A stretch of 14,224 nt of DNA, taken from positions 1-14,224 of the forward strand of contig CAMLHT010000089.1 in assembly GCA_946479895.1 (NCBI GenBank), in the 5' to 3' direction. Source of the stretch: an uncultured Gemmatimonadota bacterium (GTDB taxonomy: Bacteria; Gemmatimonadota; Gemmatimonadetes; Gemmatimonadales; Gemmatimonadaceae). This document shows positions 1 through 4,849 of the stretch, in pieces; position 1 is the stretch's first letter, and each line of letters opens with the position of its first letter. Position numbers and translations under genes: made by a program. The notes beneath the pieces were generated by a model. It was given only the letters and a program-made list of their open reading frames with translations. It was not told the origin of the DNA and searched no databases.

Positions 1-466
1 TCACCGCCGTGTCGAAGCCGAAGGAAGTGATCGTCCCGCTCACGTCGTTGTCGATAGTCTTCGGCACGCCGACGATCTTCATGCCCTTGTCGCAGAGTCG
101 CTTCGCGATCGCGAGCGAGCCATCGCCGCCGACGGTGATGATCGCGTCGATCCCCAGCTGCCGGGCGTTCTCGATCAGCTCGTCCGAGCGATCCACGGTC
201 TTTATCGATCCGTCCGGCTGCCGGAGCGGGTACTTGAAGGGATTCCCGCGGTTCGTGGTGCGCAGGATCGTTCCGCCGAGGTGCGCGATGCCGCGGACGG
301 ACTCGCGCGTCATGATGACCACTTCGTCCTCGCCGAGGAGCCCGGAGTAGCCGCGCTTGATGCCGAGGACTTCCCAGCCGCGGTTGAGGGCCGAGAGGCA
401 GGCCGCGCGGATGACGGCGTTGAGGCCGGGGGCGTCGCCGCCTCCGGTGGAGATGGCGATGCGCAT
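1..466 (-). CDS. pfkA: 6-phosphofructokinase, N-terminal 155 residues (partial, runs off the left edge)
   Basis: Phosphorylates fructose 6-phosphate to fructose 1,6-bisphosphate in the cytoplasm, using ATP or pyrophosphate. Reading leftward from the ATG at 466, the protein opens with the nucleotide-binding STGGGDAPGLN (residues 6-16), then GGTILRTTNRGNPF (64-77), GGDGS (113-117) and PKTIDND (135-141). D139 matches the catalytic Asp127 of E. coli PfkA. The donor-selecting positions are mixed: Gly at the E. coli 104 position (G116), typical of ATP enzymes, and Lys at the 124 position (K136), typical of pyrophosphate enzymes. This pattern and the motif spacing suit the group III or mixed-substrate PFK subfamily. 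The start lies 10 nt after the stop of the selenoprotein gene, so the two are probably co-transcribed. The family is certain; the phosphoryl donor is not. The C-terminal half is outside the window. Confidence 0.95.
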   Translation of the reverse strand, partial: MRIAISTGGGDAPGLNAVIRAACLSALNRGWEVLGIKRGYSGLLGEDEVVIMTRESVRGIAHLGGTILRTTNRGNPFKYPLRQPDGSIKTVDRSDELIENARQLGIDAIITVGGDGSLAIAKRLCDKGMKIVGVPKTIDNDVSGTITSFGFDTAV

Positions 467-476
467 CAGGCTTCGC

Positions 477-698
477 TCAAGTCTTGAGGAGTGAGACGAT
501 CTCGCCCGGCCGCGCGTGGCGGCCGAGCTTCGACTTCTCGAAGATCGGCATGCCTTCGCGCGTGACCTCGAACCGTCCGCCGCCGGAAGGCTTGAGGGTC
601 ACGTTCGCGTCCGGAAACGCCGACCGAATCTCGGCCGCCAGACTGACGGCCCGGGGTTCGTACGTTCAAACGGTGCAGTATTCGATCTCGATGTTCAT
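477..698 (-). CDS. SelW/Rdx-family selenoprotein with in-frame UGA (Sec) codon
   Basis: A 73-residue gene that standard ORF calling splits. From the ATG at 698 it reads MNIEIEYCTV, then TGA (668-666), then TYEPRAVSLAAEIRSAFP and on to a second TGA at 477-479. With the first TGA read as selenocysteine, the protein matches the Rdx thioredoxin-like family (SelW/SelT/SelH). It has a beta strand ending in the CxxU redox motif C8-T-V-U11, then YxPRAxxLAAEI, a GGGRFEV strand (residues 39-45), a GMPIFEKSKLGR strand-turn (49-60) and a terminal helix starting PGEI. Family members are small redox proteins of about 70-100 residues, and several bacterial ones have Sec or Cys at this position. A GAGGAG ribosome site lies at 716-711, 12 nt before the ATG, a little long. 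The coding match continues at full strength after the TGA, which argues against a decayed gene. The gene sits 55 nt after the lipoprotein gene and 10 nt before pfkA. Sec machinery (SelA, SelB, SelC, SelD) would have to be elsewhere in the genome. Confidence 0.88.
625..668 (-). promoter_or_regulatory. Bacterial SECIS-like element of the SelW gene
   Basis: The RNA directly 3' of the in-frame UGA folds into a stem-loop inside the coding sequence, where bacterial SECIS elements lie for SelB to bind. The UGA is at 668-666. The lower stem is CGAA (660-657) with UUCG (628-625), around an internal loop of CCCCG/GAGA. The upper stem is seven uninterrupted pairs, GGCCGUC (651-645) with GGCGGCC (639-633), one of them U-G. 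The apical loop is AGUCU (644-640), with a G at its second position. The UGA is 21 nt from the apical loop. A G in the first two loop positions and about 16-37 nt of spacing are features I recall for bacterial SECIS elements. The pairing was done by hand, without an energy calculation. Confidence 0.72.
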
Positions 699-753
699 AT
701 ATCTGGATGGCTCCTCACGAACGATAGCACGGGTCCGGGGTCACCGGGTCGCT

Positions 754-990
754 TCAGCCGCCCGGAATGCCGGCCAGGTTCATGAGCTTCCGCACGACCG
801 TATCCTGCTTCGCGACGACGGTCCGGAGGGAGTCGACCTGTTCCTGGAGAACCGCCATGTCCTGGCGCTGGGCGTTGAGCTCGTCCGCGGCGCGCTGGAT
901 CTCGGACATGAGGTCCGCCTGGATCTTCGCGTTGGTGCAGCTCGTGGCGGAAATGACGATCGCGAGCGCGAAAAGGAGTCGTCGGCGCAT
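754..990 (-). CDS. Small coiled-coil lipoprotein, function unknown
   Basis: A 78-residue exported protein. MRRRLLFALAIVISATSC is a basic, hydrophobic lipoprotein signal with a plausible lipobox ATSC, so Cys18 would be lipidated after signal peptidase II cleavage. The mature part, about residues 25-72, is charged and heptad-like (for example EIQRAADELNAQRQDMAVLQ) and is probably a helical coiled coil. The ending is NLAGIPGG. The open frame extends far upstream of 990, but that part is antisense to the pseudopilin gene. The ATG at 990 is chosen because the signal peptide starts exactly there. Mature length and heptads recall Lpp-like or coiled-coil trimerisation lipoproteins, but no family is recognised. 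It is the first of three leftward genes before the SelW and pfkA genes, and diverges from the pseudopilin gene. Gene reality is likely; function is unknown. Confidence 0.75.
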   Translation of the reverse strand: MRRRLLFALAIVISATSCTNAKIQADLMSEIQRAADELNAQRQDMAVLQEQVDSLRTVVAKQDTVVRKLMNLAGIPGG

Positions 991-1114
991 GGGATTTTCG
1001 GGGTGAATCGGTACAAGTAGGCGCCGCCGGTGCCGGAAGCAAGCCGGGAAAGGAATGGCTGCTTCCGCGACGTATCGGTCACGGCGGGGTGGCCATCCGC
1101 GGCCATGCTGTCGC

Positions 1115-1549
1115 ATGCACCGACTCCATGGCCGTCGCGGAACGACGCTCGCGGAATTGCTGGCCGTCGTGGTCGTGGTCGGCGCGCTCACCGCCATCGC
1201 CCTGCCCCGGCTGCACGAGGCTTCCGACCGTTTCTCCTGCCGGGGGGCGATCCAGGAGGGGATCTCCCTTTTCTCGTTCGCCCGCCGTTCGGCCATCACC
1301 CGCCGGGCGCCGGTGGCGGTAGTGATCGACACGGTCCGGGGAGCCATGATCGTGCGGATCGGGCCGTCGGAGCTGGCCAGGGTTGGCCTTCGCGAGCGTT
1401 ATGGGGTACGACTGAGGGTGACCCGCGATTCGATGACGTACGACCCTCGCGGACTCGGGTATGGCGCCGCCAATCTTACGGTGATCGCGCGTAGGGGTCG
1501 CGTGGCGGAAACGCTGTCGGTATCTAGACTTGGACGAACGCGCCGGTAA
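1115..1549 (+). CDS. FimT/GspH-type type IV pseudopilin
   Basis: A prepilin-like protein of type IV pilus or type II secretion systems. From the ATG at 1115 it is 144 residues with a short basic leader, MHRLHGRRG, then the class III signal TTLAELLAVVVVVGALTAIA. Prepilin peptidase would cut after G9; the Glu at mature position +5 (E14) is present. The hydrophobic stretch, about residues 16-29, forms the N-terminal helix for membrane insertion and pilus assembly. The remaining roughly 110 residues are strand-rich (VAVVIDTVRGAMIVRIG, YGVRLRVTRDSMTYD), as in FimT/GspH globular domains. An upstream in-frame ATG at 1055, with GGGAAAGGA directly before it, would give a 29-residue leader. I prefer 1115 for its typical leader length. 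It is an orphan: no other pilus or secretion gene is nearby. It is divergent from the lipoprotein gene. Confidence 0.8.
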   Translation: MHRLHGRRGTTLAELLAVVVVVGALTAIALPRLHEASDRFSCRGAIQEGISLFSFARRSAITRRAPVAVVIDTVRGAMIVRIGPSELARVGLRERYGVRLRVTRDSMTYDPRGLGYGAANLTVIARRGRVAETLSVSRLGRTRR

Positions 1550-1567
1550 CGTGATCATCGTCACCGG
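1543..1567. repeat. Imperfect 25-bp inverted repeat at the pseudopilin stop
   Basis: CCGGTAACG (1543-1551) faces CGTCACCGG (1559-1567) around TGATCAT. Eight of nine arm positions pair. It includes the pseudopilin TAA stop and lies 64-88 nt before the sigma factor start. No T-run follows, so it is not a classic intrinsic terminator. It could be a hairpin that stabilises the upstream mRNA, or an operator for the sigma operon. No promoter hexamers could be called with confidence between here and 1631. Confidence 0.35.
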
Positions 1568-1630
1568 CATGGGCAATGCGGCCCACTCCATGTGACGCAG
1601 CCAGTTTGGGGGCGAGTTATCTCAAAGGAC

Positions 1631-2170
1631 ATGAACGAAGATGCGGCCGACGTCCGACGCGTACTGGCCGGCGATGTCGATGCGTACACGAGAATCGTCG
1701 ACCGGTATTACGACCGCTGCGCGCGGTTCGCGATCCGGATGCTGGGGAACCGCGATGATGCGGAGGACGCTCTCCAGGCGACGTTTCTGCGGGCGTATCG
1801 CGCGCTGGGAAAGTATCAGGAGCAGGACAAGTTCAGCGCGTGGCTGTATCGGATCCTGACCAATCAGTGTCGCAGCATCGCCGCTCGACGGTCGCATCGC
1901 GAGCGGGTGTTCGTGAACGAGGAAGCACTGCTGTTGAACGCGCCGGACACTCGGCCCAACTGGTCGGGCGAGGACGAGGAATTCGTCCAGCGCGTGCTGA
2001 ATGAGCTGGACCCGTTGTTGCGGGAAGCGTTTCTCCTCAAGTACGTGGAAGAGCTCAGCTACGAGGAGATGTCCGTGTTGACGGGGGCCGGCGTTTCCGC
2101 GCTGAAGATGCGCGTGAAACGAGCCTGTGAACGCCTTCGTGAACGTTGGGATCGAATCCGGGATGATTGA
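1631..2170 (+). CDS. ECF (group 4) RNA polymerase sigma factor
   Basis: A 179-residue sigma-70 family protein that would direct RNA polymerase to a small regulon. Region 2 covers about residues 17-85, with YDRCARFAIRMLGNRDDAEDALQATFLRAYRAL (core binding and -10 recognition) and KFSAWLYRILTNQCR. An acidic linker follows (SGEDEEF). Region 4 covers about 115-170, with LDPLLREAFLLKYVEELSYEEMS and a helix-turn-helix ending SALKMRVKRACERLRE for -35 contact. There is no region 1.1 or 3, as expected of ECF factors. The ATG at 1631 is chosen over a GTG at 1592 because ECF proteins usually start a few residues before region 2; AAAGGA stands just before it, closer than ideal. It overlaps the next gene by 8 nt. 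The next gene encodes a membrane protein and may control the sigma factor. The target promoter is unknown. Confidence 0.93.
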   Translation: MNEDAADVRRVLAGDVDAYTRIVDRYYDRCARFAIRMLGNRDDAEDALQATFLRAYRALGKYQEQDKFSAWLYRILTNQCRSIAARRSHRERVFVNEEALLLNAPDTRPNWSGEDEEFVQRVLNELDPLLREAFLLKYVEELSYEEMSVLTGAGVSALKMRVKRACERLRERWDRIRDD

Positions 2171-2786
2171 CTCAGAGCTGGACCCCATCATCGAGCGCAT
2201 CGCGCGGGAGGCGCGGCGGCCCGTCGCCGTCGACCCCGGGGCGAAGTCGCGGCTGCTCGCCGCGATCGGCGCCGAGGGGACGCCTGAGTCGGTGGAAGAA
2301 GGCGTCGAGTTCGCGGCTCCGCGCCGCGGCGGCATCGTGCTGTCGACCGGTGGTTTCGCGGCGCTCGCCGCGGGCCTCGTGGGCGTCGGCGTGCTGCTCG
2401 GATCGAGCCTCGGAATTGGCCGGGACAGTCAGAAGACTGAGCAGCCCACGGTTGCCGCCGCGAAAAGTCCGTCATCGCTGCTCCCGGCTTCTACTTCGGA
2501 CACGGTCATGACGTTCGTGTTCGTCACGCATGGCGCGTCGAAGGTGTCGATCGTCGGCGATTTCAATCAGTGGAACGCCGACGCGACGCCGATGCGCCGC
2601 ATCGAGAACAGCAATGCGTGGACGGTGACCGTCCCCCTCTCGGCCGGCCGGCACGTGTACTCGTTCTACGCGGTCGGCGAGGATGGCGAGAAGTGGCTCG
2701 CCGACCCGAACGCTCCCGCCGCTCCCGATGACGGATTCGGGCGGGTCAATTCGGTCATTCTCGTAGGAAAAGGCTCCGCCTCATGA
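2163..2786 (+). CDS. Single-pass membrane protein with C-terminal AMPK1_CBM/CBM48-like domain, possible anti-sigma regulator
   Basis: A 207-residue protein encoded just after the ECF sigma gene. Residues 1-56 are polar and helical, and would face the cytoplasm. A Gly/Ala-rich hydrophobic stretch, about 57-84, is one membrane span. A flexible linker (about 86-112) leads to an immunoglobulin-like glycogen-binding domain at about 116-201: VSIVGDFNQWNADATPMRR, WTVTVPLSAGRHVYSFY, then W178 and DDGFGRVNSVILV. W137, W153 and W178 are candidate aromatic carbohydrate contacts. Gene order and topology (inside tail, span, outside domain) are those of a membrane anti-sigma factor, but the ZAS-type zinc motif is absent and sigma binding is an inference. 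The ATG at 2163 overlaps the sigma stop by 8 nt, which implies translational coupling; an in-frame ATG at 2127 lies further inside the sigma gene. It overlaps the next gene by ATGA. Domain assignment is strong; function is uncertain. Confidence 0.85.
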   Translation: MIDSELDPIIERIAREARRPVAVDPGAKSRLLAAIGAEGTPESVEEGVEFAAPRRGGIVLSTGGFAALAAGLVGVGVLLGSSLGIGRDSQKTEQPTVAAAKSPSSLLPASTSDTVMTFVFVTHGASKVSIVGDFNQWNADATPMRRIENSNAWTVTVPLSAGRHVYSFYAVGEDGEKWLADPNAPAAPDDGFGRVNSVILVGKGSAS

Positions 2787-3427
2787 AATGGCGTTTCGCC
2801 GGATCCGCATTGCTCCTCGCCGCCGCGCTCACGAGTGCCGGCGCGCAGCAGGAGTTCCAGCCTGATCCCCTGTCCAGGCTCGACATCCAGTCCCGCCGGC
2901 AGATCCAGAACCTGATCGATTCGGCCCGGCTCGCCGACCTGCCGTGGAACGTCCTCCGCCTCAAGGCCATCGAGGGCGCGAACCGCCGCGTCGAGGGCCG
3001 CAAGGTGGTCGCCGTCATCCGCGACCTCTACAAGTCCCTGGCGCTCTCGAAGACCGCGCTGGGCCCGCTCGCGTCCGCCGAGGACATCGAGACCGGCGCA
3101 TCGGTGCTGGCGGCACGCGTTTCCCCCGAGGATCTCGCCAGGTTCCGCGTCACGACTGTCGGGCATTCCCCCATGCGCGCGCTCGTCTACCTCGCGGACC
3201 TGATCGACAAGCACAACGTCCCGCGCGAGGACGCCATCGAGGCGTTCACCAGGCTCTGGAAGGATGGGGCCGGTGACTCGGACTTCGATGGCTTGTGGCG
3301 GGCCGTGGACCAGGACATACTAAGTGGAGTCAACCCCCGGTCGGCGCTCCAGAGTCGCATGCGAAGCCTGCCTCCGCGCGTATCGAAGCCACCGGAAGTT
3401 CAGAGCACGGAGAACTCGCACTCCTAG
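2783..3427 (+). CDS. Exported protein of unknown function in the sigma/CBM operon
   Basis: A 214-residue protein with a clear Sec signal peptide, MKWRFAGSALLLAAALTSAGA, probably cut before QQEF. The mature part is mostly helical and charged. Residues 30-60 include LDIQSRRQIQNLIDSARLADLPWNVLRLKAIEG, followed by KVVAVIRDLYKSLALSK and, near 145-180, MRALVYLADLIDKHNVPREDAIEAFTRLW. No catalytic motif, cysteine pair or known family is visible. It would act in the periplasm. The start overlaps the stop of the preceding CBM gene by 4 nt (ATGA), and its stop is 5 nt before the next gene, so it belongs to the same transcript and probably the same complex or process. In this position it could link the membrane CBM protein with the outer-membrane CBM protein, but nothing in the sequence proves that. 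Confidence 0.8.
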   Translation: MKWRFAGSALLLAAALTSAGAQQEFQPDPLSRLDIQSRRQIQNLIDSARLADLPWNVLRLKAIEGANRRVEGRKVVAVIRDLYKSLALSKTALGPLASAEDIETGASVLAARVSPEDLARFRVTTVGHSPMRALVYLADLIDKHNVPREDAIEAFTRLWKDGAGDSDFDGLWRAVDQDILSGVNPRSALQSRMRSLPPRVSKPPEVQSTENSHS

Positions 3428-3432
3428 GTCGC

Positions 3433-4680
3433 ATGACCCTGCCTCGGGCCAGGCTCGTTGCGTTTTCAGCGGCGACACTGCTGATCCCGCATTTCGCTGA
3501 CGCGCAGCTCACGTCGCGAATCGAAGCCGGTGGTTTGCACACCGATGCTTCCGGCCAGGCCGCGATCCCCACCAACATCTGGCGGGTCGCCCCGACGATA
3601 GGCCTCCGCGGACAGCGCGGCTCCATCGGACTCTCCACCTCCGCCTGGCTCGAGAACCAGAACTGGCAGCTCGTGGACGGCTCGATCGGCGGGACGCTCG
3701 TGGCGCCGACGATCTATGGCGTGCGCGCGGAGCTCATCGGCAACGCCAGCCGCGCATACGACGATCGCGCCCTCGGCGCCGACCAGGTCGACGTCGGCAC
3801 GCGCATCAACTTCATGTTCAACCGCACGTCGGGCGCGTGGGTCGGCGGCGGCGTGGCGCGCCCCTGGCGCGTGGCGGTGGTGTCCACGATCGACCTCCTG
3901 AACGCCGGCGCCTGGATGGACGTCGGCCGCGCGCGGTTCACCGCCACGGGCACGACGTTCAGCCTCACCAAGATGGGCACCAACGACGAGCTGGCCGGAC
4001 TGGCGTCCTGCCCGACGTCGTCGACGAGCTCCACGATCGGCCTCGCCGATCCCGACGCCGCCGCGTCGCTCGTATCGGAGGGCAACTGCCGCCACCAATC
4101 GCGGGTCACCGACCTCACGCTGTCGGGCCGCTGGAACCTCGACCGCTTCGAGCTGGCCGGCGAAGCGGGGCATCGCGTCGGCCAGCTCGCCGACGTGGCC
4201 AGCGACTCGCGCTACTGGTCGTCGGGAACGCTGACGATGTGGGTCGCGCCGCGCGCCGCGTTCGTGATGGGCGGCGGACGCCAGCCGTCGAACCCCGCCC
4301 GCGGCATTCCGGCGCGCACCTTCGGCACCTTCGGCCTCATGCTCGCCTACGCGCCGACGAAGTACAGCGTGCCGGTGACGGAGATGAACCTCGCGCGCAT
4401 CGCGCTCTTCGAGACGAAGCCGGCCGCCGAGGGGATGCAGAAGATCGTCGTCCGCGTCGCGCGCGTGGAGTCGGTGGACGTGATGGGCGACTTCTCCGAC
4501 TGGTCGCCGCTCACGATGGTCCGCCGTGGCCGCGACCTGTGGGAGCTCACCGTGCCGCTGTCGCCGGGCCGCCACCAGATCAACATCCGGACGGACGGGG
4601 GCAAGTGGGTCGCGCCGCCGGGCCTGCCGAAGGTCGACGACGGATTCTCGGGCGAGGTCGGGGTGCTGATAGTCAAGTAG
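3433..4680 (+). CDS. Exported, probably outer-membrane protein with C-terminal AMPK1_CBM/CBM48-like domain
   Basis: A 415-residue protein. The signal peptide MTLPRARLVAFSAATLLIPHFADA starts at the ATG at 3433; the in-frame start at 3295 would put 46 unrelated residues before it. Residues 25-315 are rich in short alternating strands with Gly and aromatic turns (IGLRGQRGSIGLSTSAWLE, VGTRINFMFN, GTLTMWVAPRAAFVMGGG), as expected of an outer-membrane beta-barrel; that is inferred from composition. C194 and C219 may form a disulfide. Residues 335-414 repeat the glycogen-binding-like domain of the second operon gene: VDVMGDFSDWSPL, DLWELTVPLSPGRH, KWVAPPG, DDGFSGEVGVLIVK, with W357, W370 and W392. 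It is last in the operon. Its TAG stop is part of the heptamer array that follows. Polysaccharide binding at the cell surface is a reasonable guess; the domain may also be purely structural. Confidence 0.83.
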   Translation: MTLPRARLVAFSAATLLIPHFADAQLTSRIEAGGLHTDASGQAAIPTNIWRVAPTIGLRGQRGSIGLSTSAWLENQNWQLVDGSIGGTLVAPTIYGVRAELIGNASRAYDDRALGADQVDVGTRINFMFNRTSGAWVGGGVARPWRVAVVSTIDLLNAGAWMDVGRARFTATGTTFSLTKMGTNDELAGLASCPTSSTSSTIGLADPDAAASLVSEGNCRHQSRVTDLTLSGRWNLDRFELAGEAGHRVGQLADVASDSRYWSSGTLTMWVAPRAAFVMGGGRQPSNPARGIPARTFGTFGLMLAYAPTKYSVPVTEMNLARIALFETKPAAEGMQKIVVRVARVESVDVMGDFSDWSPLTMVRRGRDLWELTVPLSPGRHQINIRTDGGKWVAPPGLPKVDDGFSGEVGVLIVK

Positions 4681-4725
4681 ACTGTAGACCGTAGACCGTA
4701 GACCGTAGTCGGTAGATCGTAGACC
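4677..4725 (+). repeat. Seven tandem 7-bp repeats, GTAGACC type
   Basis: Seven contiguous units with no slippage: GTAGACT, GTAGACC, GTAGACC, GTAGACC, GTAGTCG, GTAGATC, GTAGACC. The first unit contains the TAG stop of the upstream CBM gene (4678-4680). Because 7 is not a multiple of 3, the TAGs fall in all three rightward frames. The array ends exactly where the terminator stem begins (4726). A mirror copy lies at 4801-4849. Confidence 0.95.
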
Positions 4726-4749
4726 AAGCGCCCTGGCCGGCGCTTTTTT
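4726..4749 (+). terminator. Intrinsic terminator of the sigma/CBM operon
   Basis: AAGCGCC (4726-4732) pairs with GGCGCTT (4739-4745) around the loop CTGGCC. The T-run at 4744-4749 overlaps the end of the stem. This is a standard rho-independent terminator for rightward transcription from the sigma operon. Confidence 0.85.
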
Positions 4750-4755
4750 GTTGCC

Positions 4756-4800
4756 GTGAAAGACACAGGGGCCCGGCATGCGCCGGGCCCCTGCGTTCAC
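4756..4800 (-). terminator. Very stable hairpin, likely terminator of the leftward peptidase gene
   Basis: A perfect 12-bp stem, CAGGGGCCCGGC (4766-4777) with GCCGGGCCCCTG (4782-4793), has a 4-nt loop. An outer GTGAA/TTCAC pair (4756-4760 with 4796-4800) extends it across a small internal loop. It lies just past the peptidase stop and its repeat array. On the leftward strand only a weak T-rich stretch (TGTCTTT) follows, so termination is less certain than for the facing terminator. Confidence 0.6.
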
Positions 4801-4849
4801 AGTCCACACCCTACGGTCTACTGTCTACACCCTACGGTCTACTGTCTAC
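4801..4849 (-). repeat. Seven tandem 7-bp repeats, GTAGAC type, inverted relative to 4677-4725
   Basis: Read leftward from 4849 the units are GTAGACA, GTAGACC, GTAGGGT, GTAGACA, GTAGACC, GTAGGGT, GTGGACT. There is a 21-bp higher-order period (three units, repeated twice) before a diverged last unit. The first unit contains the TAG stop of the M28 peptidase (4848-4846). The array touches the hairpin at 4756-4800. Its mate at 4677-4725 has the same unit length, copy number and relation to a stop codon. Confidence 0.95.

Noticed and set aside
466..669. 67-residue leftward open frame over the SelW region
   Set aside because: It is Arg-rich and matches nothing. The overlapping frame with the in-frame TGA matches the Rdx family from end to end, so this one is a shadow.
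477..698. SelW gene as a pseudogene with a nonsense mutation
   Set aside because: The only stop lies exactly at the Sec position, the rest is intact, and a SECIS-like hairpin follows. A sequencing error from TGC/TGT cannot be excluded from this window alone.
754..1347. Long leftward frame (197 residues) including the lipoprotein
   Set aside because: Everything before 990 is antisense to the pseudopilin and low in recognisable content. The signal peptide begins at 990.
3466..4809. 447-residue leftward frame opposite the outer-membrane CBM gene
   Set aside because: Its composition (Arg, Ala, His, Asp repeats) is typical of high-GC antisense frames, it crosses both repeat arrays and hairpins, and the opposite strand has signal peptide, domain and operon support.
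4677..4849. CRISPR array or mobile-element terminal repeats
   Set aside because: Units are 7 bp without spacers, and no transposase or target-site duplication is present. It is a tandem repeat pair with hairpins.
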